A stretch of 14,018 bases of DNA, from contig JBEBVI010000073.1 of assembly GCA_040392805.1 (NCBI GenBank), forward strand, positions 1 through 14,018. Direction: 5' to 3'. Of the stretch, positions 7,514 through 14,013 are shown piece by piece; the stretch's first letter is position 1, and every line of letters begins with the position of its first letter. Source of the DNA: Taibaiella helvus_B (lineage in GTDB: Bacteria; Bacteroidota; Bacteroidia; Chitinophagales; Chitinophagaceae). Position numbers and translations under genes: made by a program. The notes under the pieces were generated by a model, which was not told the origin of the DNA, searched no databases, and saw nothing but the letters and a program-made list of their open reading frames with translations.

Positions 7514-7554
7514 CAAACTGTTTTGGTTTCAGGATTTGTATGCAAGACAGTTTG
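7514..7554 (+). repeat. Inverted repeat 1 upstream of fic
   Basis: CAAACTGT (7514-7521) pairs exactly with ACAGTTTG (7547-7554). It extends inward by a T:G and two T:A pairs to 11 pairs around a loop of about 19 bases. Confidence 0.45.
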
Positions 7555-7573
7555 CTTTCAGTTTTCTGCCAAA

Positions 7574-7611
7574 TATTGAAATCAAAATACTTTGTGTTCC
7601 ATATTTCAATA
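7574..7611 (+). repeat. Inverted repeat 2 upstream of fic
   Basis: TATTGAAAT (7574-7582) is the exact reverse complement of ATTTCAATA (7603-7611), with a 20-base spacer. The left arm runs into an ATCAAA that recurs at 7638 and 7661. Confidence 0.45.
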
Positions 7612-7628
7612 AATTTAGCAAACAAATG

Positions 7629-7645
7629 AATTTGATTATCAAATT
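7629..7645 (+). promoter_or_regulatory. 17-bp perfect palindrome, candidate operator of fic
   Basis: AATTTGAT-T-ATCAAATT is a perfect 8+1+8 palindrome directly before the -7 element, where a bound protein would block RNA polymerase. A further half-site, ATCAAA, lies at 7661-7666 at the expected transcription start. The Fic protein has a C-terminal winged helix and could be the ligand (inference). Confidence 0.5.
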
Positions 7646-7648
7646 TCC

Positions 7649-7656
7649 TATTTTTG
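7649..7656 (+). promoter_or_regulatory. -7 promoter element (TATTTTTG) of fic
   Basis: Exact TAnnTTTG match 20 bp before the fic ATG, predicting a leader of only about 14 nucleotides. A TTTG at 7631-7634 is closer than the usual -33 spacing. Confidence 0.55.
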
Positions 7657-7676
7657 TGTAATCAAACAAAATATAA

Positions 7677-8792
7677 ATGGACTTCAATTTAAAAAATGCA
7701 GTAACTTATCATTATGATCAATTTCCCCCGGATAATATAAATTATGAGATTTTCATACAAGAACTTATTAGTGCAACAGAAACATTAGCCCGATTTGATC
7801 AAATGATTAAAAACTTGCATAACAGCGAGTTGTTACTGGCTCCATTAAGAAATCAGGAAGCTGTATTATCATCCAGGATAGAGGGTACAATAAGCACAAT
7901 AGACGAAATTATGCAATATGAAGCAGATAGTGATGGTGGGCTTTCAGAAAATGCAAGAGCGGATGTTATTGAAACCATTTTATATCAAAGAGCATTAAAA
8001 AACGCTCAATCGGCTTTAGAAGACGGTTATAATTTTTCGCTCAGTTTCATAAAACAAATGCATCAGCAATTGCTGTATTTAGGACGGGGAGCAGCAAAGT
8101 CACCGGGAGAATTTAAGAAAGAGCAAAATTTTTTGGCAGATCGCGCGACCAAAAAGATCCAGTTTATCCCCATAAGCCCGGAAAAATTAAATGATGGCTT
8201 ATCCGATCTAATTCATTACATCGAAAACAATGACTCACCTGCATTAATCAAAACCGGAATTGCTCACGTAGAGTTTGAAGCATTACACCCTTTTCAGGAC
8301 GGAAATGGCAGAATTGGAAGAATGTTGATTACGCTTTTATTATGGAAATCAGGAGTATTATCCCAACCTCATTTCTATATCAGTGGATATTTTGAGGAGC
8401 ATAAAGATGAGTATATAGAAACGATGAGGAATGTTTCCCTAAACAACGATTGGAACGGATGGATAAAATTTTTCTTAACTGCGGTAAAGCAGCAGGCAAC
8501 CCGGAATCTGGAGATAGCAGAACGTATCAGAAACCTGCACGAAGAAATGAAAGCCGCATTTACAGACTTACTATCTTCTAAATGGAGCCTGAATATTCTT
8601 GATTTCATTTTCACCAATCCTGTTTTCAGAAACAACAGATTTGTAAGTACAACACAAATCCCGGCTGCCACTGCAACAGGAGTCATTAAAAAACTAATGG
8701 ACAGAGGTTATCTGGTACAAAAAGAAGCTGCAGCGGGAAGAAGGCCCGCACTTTATTCGTTTGAGCCGCTAATGCGGTTAGTAAGAGTATAA
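7677..8792 (+). CDS. Class II Fic-domain protein (probable AMPylase) with C-terminal winged helix
   Basis: A 371-residue cytoplasmic protein. The N-terminal helical part carries the autoinhibitory motif (S/T)xxxE(G/N) as SSRIEG (S65, E69, G70), the class II arrangement in which E69 blocks the ATP site. The Fic motif HPFQDGNGRIGR (204-215) is complete: catalytic H204, D208 for metal, and the anion-binding G209-R215. This predicts transfer of AMP from ATP to a hydroxyl of a target protein. Residues about 300-371 (LSTTQ-like recognition region, ATATGVIKKLMDRGYLVQ, GRRPALYSF) look like a winged helix, as in many Fic proteins of 360-380 residues. The target is unknown and no antitoxin-like partner gene is adjacent. 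The codon choice is visibly more A-rich than in lpxH or batD, in line with transfer. ATG 7677 fits the promoter at 7649. Confidence 0.9.
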   Translation: MDFNLKNAVTYHYDQFPPDNINYEIFIQELISATETLARFDQMIKNLHNSELLLAPLRNQEAVLSSRIEGTISTIDEIMQYEADSDGGLSENARADVIETILYQRALKNAQSALEDGYNFSLSFIKQMHQQLLYLGRGAAKSPGEFKKEQNFLADRATKKIQFIPISPEKLNDGLSDLIHYIENNDSPALIKTGIAHVEFEALHPFQDGNGRIGRMLITLLLWKSGVLSQPHFYISGYFEEHKDEYIETMRNVSLNNDWNGWIKFFLTAVKQQATRNLEIAERIRNLHEEMKAAFTDLLSSKWSLNILDFIFTNPVFRNNRFVSTTQIPAATATGVIKKLMDRGYLVQKEAAAGRRPALYSFEPLMRLVRV

Positions 8793-8813
8793 TAGGAAGA
8801 TAAGAGTAATTGC

Positions 8814-8918
8814 ATTGTAGATGTACAATATAGAAAACAAAGCAAAGCAAATCTACCGGACAGGATATTATCAAAATTCAGGGCAGTCAAACATACCTCC
8901 TTTCTTTTACACCTGCCC
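8814..8918. terminator. Hairpins between the convergent fic and beta-barrel genes, possible termination region
   Basis: ATTGTA-GATG-TACAAT (8814-8829) is a six-pair hairpin 21 bp past the fic stop. GGGCAG (8881-8886) can pair with CTGCCC (8913-8918) next to the end of the opposite gene. Neither has a clean T-run, so function is uncertain. Confidence 0.3.
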
Positions 8919-8924
8919 ACTCTG

Positions 8925-9679
8925 CTATTGTTTGCCAAAAGAGTAATTCAAAGCTAACAGTAGGTTGTTATACCTGTTGTTCATCCGGAAATAAAAAACC
9001 TCGCTCTTATCCTGAGTTACATTGGCGACAAATCCCTCCCTTTGAACAGGTGGCGTACGTGTCAAATGATGAGAGAAAAGGATACTGACATTCAGACCAG
9101 GGAAAGAAGGGATTACAGGAAAACTAACACCGACATCTACATTCGAACAGAAATTATGATCCGAATTATATAGAGTCCTCGGCCCAGTCAATTCTGCTTT
9201 TAACAAATCATCATTATCCTGTGTTTTTTCCATTTGACCTCCTTGGCCGAAACCCTCCGTCATCATCATACCCAGGGAACAGCCACCATATACATCAAGA
9301 AAAAAGGGACTATTGGGAATTGGTCTGAAGGTCTTACCGAGATATAACGGAGCGGATATATTGAAATACCAGAATTTCCACCAAATGTTAGGAGCCGCTA
9401 TTCCCGGTACATTATGATTGGCTATAACCCGGATTTTAGCTGGAGCAACCGTACACCTGTTTTTACAAAAAGCCTTTTGCCCGCGTTAAAATAGTAAGCC
9501 AGATCGCCGCCAAAACCTAAGTTCAGGTTCCCCTTATCTTCAAAAAAATCGCCTTCCCTTTCAATAAAGTGATAGCCGGCAAAATTAGCAACACCAACAA
9601 GCGATGAGGAACCTTTGAAATATTGAGCAGTAGCTCTGTTGCAGAATAACAGTAAAAGAACAAAAAAGAATATTTTCAT
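8925..9679 (-). pseudogene. Outer-membrane beta-barrel protein gene broken by one frameshift
   Basis: From ATG 9679 the first frame gives a signal peptide (MKIFFFVLLLLFCNRATAQ) and barrel strands up to LLQLKSG, then stops at 9424-9422. The next frame continues the same protein without a gap: VIANHNVPGIAAPNIWWKFW, then YFNISAPLYLGKTFRPIPNS, PFFLDVYGGCSLGMM and a closing strand LLLALNYSFGKQ before the TAG at 8925. The total length, 755 bp, is one base short of a multiple of three. One G missing from the GGG run (minus strand, 9430-9428) would restore a protein of about 251 residues of the small porin-like outer-membrane family. A frame change inside a coherent barrel means a recent mutation, a phase-variable run or a sequencing error. 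The N-terminal 85 residues alone would not make a barrel. Specific function unknown. Confidence 0.75.
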
Positions 9680-9890
9680 ATGATAAGCTGATTAAAGGAA
9701 TAAACATTGTGATCTTCATCTATAAACGATATATTATAAATTTTATTTCACAGCACACTCAGGATAGAAGCCTACGAGGTTTTTGTTGTTCCCAATAACA
9801 ATTCCGCCAGAAAAATACAGAAATACCTACACAATAAATCTTTTGAAAAGTAGTTATACAGCAGCTATATAACCCTACACAGTCACCCAA

Positions 9891-9908
9891 TTAACGGTAG
9901 CTTAACGG
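9891..9908 (+). promoter_or_regulatory. TTAACGG direct repeat, 11 bp apart, upstream of batD
   Basis: TTAACGG occurs at 9891-9897 and 9902-9908, exactly one helical turn apart, 21-38 bp before the -7 element at 9929. The geometry suits an activator of the OmpR/PhoB type. The motif resembles the GTTACGG unit of the array at 1641-1706. Confidence 0.35.
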
Positions 9909-9917
9909 GAACGCCCG

Positions 9918-9940
9918 TCAACAATTTTTATTTTTGTTGA
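9918..9940 (+). promoter_or_regulatory. batD promoter: -7 element within an inverted repeat
   Basis: TATTTTTG (9929-9936) is an exact TAnnTTTG match 41 bp before the batD ATG. It lies inside the inverted repeat TCAACAA (9918-9924) and TTGTTGA (9934-9940), which could be an operator covering the promoter. Confidence 0.5.
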
Positions 9941-9976
9941 TTAAATAAATTATAAAGAATAGCATATTTTGGAAAT

Positions 9977-11962
9977 ATGATCTGGAAAGGTTTGGTTGGC
10001 AGTGTTGTCCTTTTATTGCTACACATATGTACCATAGCACAGGAGATTGTTTTCTCGGCGCAGGTAAACACACAAAAATTAGGATTAAAAGATCAGTTAC
10101 AGGTGACCTACACCCTAAGTAATGCCCCGGGTGCAACCAATTTCCAGGCTCCTTCTTTTTCAGGCTTTTCGATCGTAGGCGGCCCTTACCAATCCAACAG
10201 CAGCAGCATATCTATTATTAACGGCCAGACCCGCCAGGTTAGTTCCGTTTCTCTTTCTTACGTACTGGAGCCGATAAAAACAGGTTCATTTACCATACCG
10301 CCCGCCCGTGTGGAAGTAAACGGGAAAACAGTATCCTCCAATACGGTTACTGTACAGGTAGTGAACGGAAGCCTGATGCAGGAAAGAATGAATCAACGTA
10401 CCGACCCTTTTGACGATGATCCCTTCACGGCAATGCGCAGGTACCAGCAGCAATTGCGGCAGCAAATGATGCAACAACGCGGACGCCAGCAACCGCAGCA
10501 GGCCAATTCGGAAGCAGACGGGCTCAGCGAAAAGAATATCGATAAGAATATTTTTATCAAAGTTGAAGTAGATAAAACTAATCCTTACCAGGGCGAACAA
10601 ATAACGGCAAGTTACAAATTATACACAAGACTGCCGATGTCGGTTAACCTGACACAGCTACCCTCACTTAACGGATTCTGGAGCCAGGATTTCCAGATTC
10701 CCAACCCGCCCAAAGCAAGAGAGGAAATAGTGAATGGAAAAAAATACCAGGTTTTCCTGTTAAAAAAATCCGCTTTATTTCCACAGCAATCGGGAACACT
10801 GGAATTAGATGCGGCGAAGGCGGAAGGAATTGTGCGGGTTCTGCAGCAGGTAAAAGGTCATAATCCTTTTGCCGATGATCCGTTCTCCTCGTTCTTTATG
10901 GACGATCCTTTCTTTAACGAAGATGCCTTTATCGGTTATAATTATAAGGATGTAAAGGTGAAGCTATCCAGTATGCCGATAAAGATCAATGTGAAACCTT
11001 TACCCACACTTAACCAACCCGGGTCTTTCACCGGCGCAGTAGGTACTTTTGATGTAAAGGCTTCTGTCGATAAGACTATACTTTCTACGGATGATGCGGC
11101 AACACTAACTTTCACTATATCGGGGAGTGGTAACTTAAAGCTGATCGGTAATCCGAAAATAAATTTCCCTTCCGAATTAGGCATTTACGACCCTCTTATT
11201 ACCGACACGATCACCGGAAGGAACCCAGCTATTACGGGAAGCAAAATATTTACCTATAGCATCAACCCGCAAACACCCGGCGATTTTACCATTCCGGCCA
11301 TTCCCCTCGCTTACTACGATGTCCATAGCGGCAGCTATAAAGTGATAAAATCCGACCCGGTAAAGATCAAGGTTGTTGCCGGTAAAAATTACAGCAATAC
11401 CATAGCCAGCCAAAAGCTTCCCGGCGATATTCATAATATTTATACAGGCTCCTGGAACGGTGGTAGCAGAAGCCTTGCTGTTTCTCATATATGGTACTGG
11501 CTTCTTTACGCTATTGTTTCTGCGGTATTGACCGGCCTGATCCTGATACACCGCCGCCAGGAAGCCTATGCGGAAAATACGGCTTTGCTGAAAAACAAAA
11601 AGGCCAACAAGGTAGCCTGGAAAAGGCTTTCTGCAGCGAGAAAATTGTTGACACAGCAAAAGCATAAAGAATTTTACGAGGAGATCTCCAAAGCAATATG
11701 GCTATACCTCAGTGATAAATTAGGCATCCCTCTTGCCCACCTCTCCAAAGAGAACGTTGCCCTGGAGCTGAGCAATAAAAATGTGCCTATAACGCAGATC
11801 GAGCGGGTAAGAAGTATCGTGTTGGAATGTGAGATGGCCTTATACAGCCCCATCGGCGGACAACAACAGCGGCAACATACTCTTGATGAAGCCGTAGCTA
11901 TCATAAGCGAACTGGAAAACGTATTGAAAACTAAAAATATTGCATTGCAACATGTGGGTTAA
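9977..11962 (+). CDS. batD: BatD, membrane-anchored envelope protein of the Bat system
   Basis: 661 residues, the usual size of BatD (oxygen-tolerance family). A signal peptide covers 1-22 (MIWKGLVGSVVLLLLHICTI, then AQE). A periplasmic region of repeated beta-sandwich modules follows: QEIVFSAQVNTQKLGLKDQL, IKTGSFTIPPARVEVNGK (100-117), FIKVEVDKTNPYQGEQITASY, and a later GTFDVKASVDKT with PGDFTIPAIPLAYYD (434-448). One membrane span lies at about 504-524 and a cytoplasmic helical tail at 525-661. Residues 156-176 are glutamine-rich low complexity, and DDPF-type motifs recur (147-150, 300-303, 309-312), an odd acidic repeat. Bat proteins are tied to aerotolerance and stress in Bacteroides and Leptospira; their biochemical role is not settled. 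The gene overlaps batE by 11 bp. The partners batA, batB and a MoxR ATPase gene are not upstream here. Confidence 0.92.
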   Translation: MIWKGLVGSVVLLLLHICTIAQEIVFSAQVNTQKLGLKDQLQVTYTLSNAPGATNFQAPSFSGFSIVGGPYQSNSSSISIINGQTRQVSSVSLSYVLEPIKTGSFTIPPARVEVNGKTVSSNTVTVQVVNGSLMQERMNQRTDPFDDDPFTAMRRYQQQLRQQMMQQRGRQQPQQANSEADGLSEKNIDKNIFIKVEVDKTNPYQGEQITASYKLYTRLPMSVNLTQLPSLNGFWSQDFQIPNPPKAREEIVNGKKYQVFLLKKSALFPQQSGTLELDAAKAEGIVRVLQQVKGHNPFADDPFSSFFMDDPFFNEDAFIGYNYKDVKVKLSSMPIKINVKPLPTLNQPGSFTGAVGTFDVKASVDKTILSTDDAATLTFTISGSGNLKLIGNPKINFPSELGIYDPLITDTITGRNPAITGSKIFTYSINPQTPGDFTIPAIPLAYYDVHSGSYKVIKSDPVKIKVVAGKNYSNTIASQKLPGDIHNIYTGSWNGGSRSLAVSHIWYWLLYAIVSAVLTGLILIHRRQEAYAENTALLKNKKANKVAWKRLSAARKLLTQQKHKEFYEEISKAIWLYLSDKLGIPLAHLSKENVALELSNKNVPITQIERVRSIVLECEMALYSPIGGQQQRQHTLDEAVAIISELENVLKTKNIALQHVG

Positions 11963-12734
11963 TATAAGATTGAAGCATCCTATCCGCCTTGCAGTACTGA
12001 TACTTTTATGCTTTGCAGGATACGACAACCCGGGCTGGTCGCAGCAGGACACTGACTTATGGAACAAGGCTAATGCCTTCTACAGTCATAAGCAGTATGA
12101 CAGCGCACTTGTTTACTATAACGCTTTACTCAGAGATGCACCAGGCAATGCCTTTCTTCATTACAATTTAGGAAATACACATTACCGGCTGAATAATGTA
12201 GGCTTATCCGTATTACATTATGAAAAGTCACTCCATTTTGATCCGGACAACCAACAGGTACGCGACAACCTCAAGCTGGCCAAAGCACGCATACAAAATC
12301 CGTTACCGGAAATCACGCCCATTTTCTTTGTCCGCTGGTGGGATAACCTGCTTCTGCTGTTCAGCCCCAATGCATGGGCCTGGTTCACGTTACTGGTGTT
12401 TATTGTCATCCTGGCCACAATATATTACCGGGTAACGCTTAAAGATAAATTCACGAATAGCGGCAGATGGTTATCAGCTGCCATCATTGTCTTTATATTG
12501 TCTTCCCTCATGACCTGGTTCACCTTTGACCTTGCCGATGACAGCGGGAAAGCAGTAGTACTGGACCCGTCTGCCACACTTGTCGAAACCCCTCAGCTAT
12601 CGGGAAAAGTGATGAACAACATACCGGAAGGCACACTCCTCGAAGTCTACGGGCAACAGGGCAGTTTCTTAAATGTAAAGCTGCCGAACGGGCGTATGGG
12701 CTGGGTACAAAGTAATTTGGTGGCAAAAGTGTAA
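11952..12734 (+). CDS. batE: BatE, TPR protein with C-terminal SH3 domain
   Basis: 260 residues from ATG 11952, which overlaps the batD stop by 11 bp. A TTG at 11940 in the same frame would add four residues but is a weaker choice. An N-terminal signal or anchor segment (about 10-24) leads to TPR repeats at about 36-104: DLWNKANAFYSHKQYDSALV, FLHYNLGNTHYRLNNVGLSV, LHYEKSLHFDPDN. Two membrane spans follow (about 141-160 and 172-192). The C-terminal part (207-260) is a bacterial SH3 domain: SATLVETPQLSGKV, IPEGTLLEVYGQQGSFLNVK, GRMGWVQSNLV. This is the domain order of BatE in Bacteroidota. It acts in the cytoplasmic membrane together with BatD, and the overlap implies coupled translation. Confidence 0.92.
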   Translation: MWVNIRLKHPIRLAVLILLCFAGYDNPGWSQQDTDLWNKANAFYSHKQYDSALVYYNALLRDAPGNAFLHYNLGNTHYRLNNVGLSVLHYEKSLHFDPDNQQVRDNLKLAKARIQNPLPEITPIFFVRWWDNLLLLFSPNAWAWFTLLVFIVILATIYYRVTLKDKFTNSGRWLSAAIIVFILSSLMTWFTFDLADDSGKAVVLDPSATLVETPQLSGKVMNNIPEGTLLEVYGQQGSFLNVKLPNGRMGWVQSNLVAKV

Positions 12735-12855
12735 GTTCCCAAACCTTCCACAACAGAATTTATTTTAGTACTCCTCCTTTTATCTTCCGCCCTGGTAGAA
12801 CAATAGATTGTTAACAAACTATATTTTATACCTATTCCACGAGAATTCGTTTTTC

Positions 12856-12911
12856 GGGGGGACAATGGAACCCTGGGAGACAGTGCTCCACTCTGCAAAC
12901 ATGTCCGCCCC
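12856..12911. repeat. G/C-rich nested inverted repeat
   Basis: GGGGGGAC (12856-12863) can pair with GTCCGCCCC (12903-12911) with one mismatch, and inside it GGAG (12876-12879) with CTCC (12886-12889) around ACAGTG. It stands out from the A/T-rich surroundings. Function unknown. Confidence 0.25.
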
Positions 12912-13084
12912 AAGTCCCTCTAAATAGCAGATAGCGATGAAGAACCGTATAAGGAAATTATAAGCTTTGGTTGGCAGTGTTTGGGTTATGGTTATTGCCG
13001 GAAGCAATATAATAGTTTTGCGAAACTGGAAATTTCGCATAGCAAGAAGCGTCTTTCTAAATTATTACATTAAAGAAACAGGCT

Positions 13085-13112
13085 ATATACTCAAAAAAAG
13101 AAATGAGTATAT
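13085..13112. repeat. Nine-pair hairpin with an A-rich loop
   Basis: ATATACTCA (13085-13093) and TGAGTATAT (13104-13112) are exact reverse complements around AAAAAAGAAA. There is no T-run directly after it, so it is not called a terminator. Confidence 0.4.
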
Positions 13113-13259
13113 TTCCGCTAACGACCTCTGGCTTTTTTAATCAAATTTGCTTTTTTCATAGACAATTCTCAAACTTCGCAGGAAAGAAATATCAATAAGT
13201 AATAGAACAGATATGACACAACCTGTAAGTTAAAAGTAGAAAACTATTGAAATAGAAAT

Positions 13260-13267
13260 TATTTTTG
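13260..13267 (+). promoter_or_regulatory. -7 promoter element (TATTTTTG) before the structured leader
   Basis: Exact TAnnTTTG match; transcription would start near 13275, some 35 bp before the long hairpin and about 280 bp before the ATG at 13558. No -33 box is evident. Confidence 0.4.
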
Positions 13268-13309
13268 CGATCCTTCATAAACTAATTTGAAGCATTCGCT
13301 TAGAATCTC

Positions 13310-13444
13310 GTAGTTAGAAACCTGAGAAATTTCAACAGATACGGGACGATAAGTAGAATGCCCACGTTTAAGAGCGTGGGCTTCCTTATTGTATCTGTGG
13401 GCTTCTCAGGGCCTCTAACTACTTTAAGTGAAGTCCACGCTCTT
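13310..13444 (+). ncRNA. Long imperfect hairpin with an alternative downstream helix, candidate structured leader or mobile-element remnant
   Basis: Six nested helices are read directly: GTAGTTAGA 13310-13318 with 13414-13422; CCTGAGAA 13321-13328 with 13403-13410; ACAGATAC 13335-13342 with 13391-13398; ATAAG 13349-13353 with 13385-13389; GAA 13356-13358 with 13382-13384; GCCCACG 13360-13366 with 13375-13381. The apical loop is 8 bases (13367-13374), giving about 40 pairs in 113 nt. In competition, 13370-13384 (AAGAGCGTGGGCTTC) can pair with 13430-13444 (GAAGTCCACGCTCTT) over 15 pairs with a single G:U, and TTGTTT follows. GTGGGCTTC is present twice (13376-13384 and 13397-13405). No known RNA family is recognised. 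An IS200/IS605 end or a MITE is the main alternative. Confidence 0.5.
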
Positions 13445-13557
13445 TTGTTTGGTACTCCCTTCCAGGGTAAAACTGCACTTAATATTCTTAGCTATCTTCA
13501 AAACAGAAGCATCGCATATCAATACCGTATTTTTTCACTTTTAAATACAAATTGATT

Positions 13558-14013
13558 ATGCAAAAGAAGTATCTTTTAATGTTGCTCCTCTTCTTTTCTC
13601 ATTTACCGATGTACGGCCAGTATGAGAATAACCGTGAAAATGTCTGGATATTTGGAAGAAATACAGGCTTAGATTTTAATGCCGGAAGCCCACCTAAATC
13701 AATTATAACGCGTTCTTATTGGGGACATTTCCCACAAGACTTTGGCTCAGCTTCTGTTTGCGATACTTCAGGAAAACTATTATTCTATACAGACGGTGAC
13801 CATGTTTTCGACAGAAACTATAATAAAATGCCTAATGGCTCTTTTTTAACGCCCTTCAATCCAGTTAAATATGTACAGATAAAAGTGAATGGGCAATATA
13901 TATCTGTTGTTGATTCCCTATATAGCTATACTTGTGATAATGCACAAAATGCATTAATCGTGCCTTTCCCGGATGATGTAAATAGATATTATATTTTCTC
14001 TTTAAGAAATTAG
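13558..14013 (+). CDS. Short secreted protein resembling the N-terminus of gliding-motility/T9SS-type proteins, probably truncated
   Basis: 151 residues from ATG 13558 (a TTG six bases upstream is in frame but less likely) to TAG 14011-14013. A signal peptide covers 1-20 (MQKKYLLMLLLFFSHLPMYG). The mature part follows the opening module of large Bacteroidota surface proteins: NVWIFGRNTGLDFNAGSPP (28-46), FGSASVCDTSGKLLFYTDGDH (62-82), VFDRNYNKMPNG (83-94), NAQNALIVPFPDDVNRYYIF (128-147). In relatives this module begins a protein of many hundreds of residues that ends in a T9SS sorting domain. Here a stop comes straight after YYIFSLRN, in mid-domain. It could be a nonsense or frameshift remnant whose rest lies beyond the window, since only 5 bases follow. 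The family link is from remembered motif patterns, not a search. Confidence 0.65.
   Translation: MQKKYLLMLLLFFSHLPMYGQYENNRENVWIFGRNTGLDFNAGSPPKSIITRSYWGHFPQDFGSASVCDTSGKLLFYTDGDHVFDRNYNKMPNGSFLTPFNPVKYVQIKVNGQYISVVDSLYSYTCDNAQNALIVPFPDDVNRYYIFSLRN

Larger units (their letters stand above)
7318..7676. other. Intergenic region between lpxH and fic
   Basis: 359 bp with no gene. The first 60 bp hold the lpxH promoter. From about 7430 the DNA becomes clearly A/T-rich, like the fic gene that follows, and holds three successive inverted repeats (7511-7557, 7574-7611, 7629-7645) and the fic -7 element. The change of composition may mark the edge of an acquired segment. Confidence 0.6.
9680..9976. 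other. Divergent intergenic region between the broken barrel gene and batD
   Basis: 297 bp, AT-rich, with no open frame worth calling. It contains a small inverted repeat, GTTATA (9853-9858) with TATAAC (9868-9873), a tandem TTAACGG pair at 9891-9908, and the batD promoter region at 9918-9940. No clear promoter for the minus-strand gene was seen. Confidence 0.5.
12735..13309. other. Intergenic stretch after batE with scattered hairpins and no recognisable gene
   Basis: No open frame here has recognisable protein features. Structure visible: AACAAT-AG-ATTGTT (12799-12812) overlapping the palindrome TTGTTAACAA (12808-12817); a G/C patch at 12856-12911; TATTGC-CGGAA-GCAATA (12993-13009); TGCGAAA with TTTCGCA (13019-13039); and ATATACTCA with TGAGTATAT (13085-13112, A-rich loop). 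A TATTTTTG -7 match lies at 13260-13267. No clear terminator follows batE. The stretch may be decayed coding DNA or hold untranslated RNA. Confidence 0.5.

Noticed and set aside
12819..13040. Minus-strand frame of 73 codons in the region after batE
   Set aside because: No recognisable motif, signal or promoter, and it crosses two hairpins.
13356..13384. End of an IS200/IS605 element
   Set aside because: The stem GCCCACG/CGTGGGC looks like such ends, but no tnpA or tnpB remnant is present and the outer helices are unexplained by it. Left as an alternative, not called.
13310..13422. Integron attC site
   Set aside because: The hairpin ends read GTTA...TAAC, opposite to the RYYYAAC...GTTRRRY order of attC, and there is no integrase or cassette array.
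13358..13555. Plus-strand frame of 65 codons
   Set aside because: It begins inside the long hairpin and its composition follows the repeat DNA; more likely the structured element read as protein. Kept only as a possible leader peptide.
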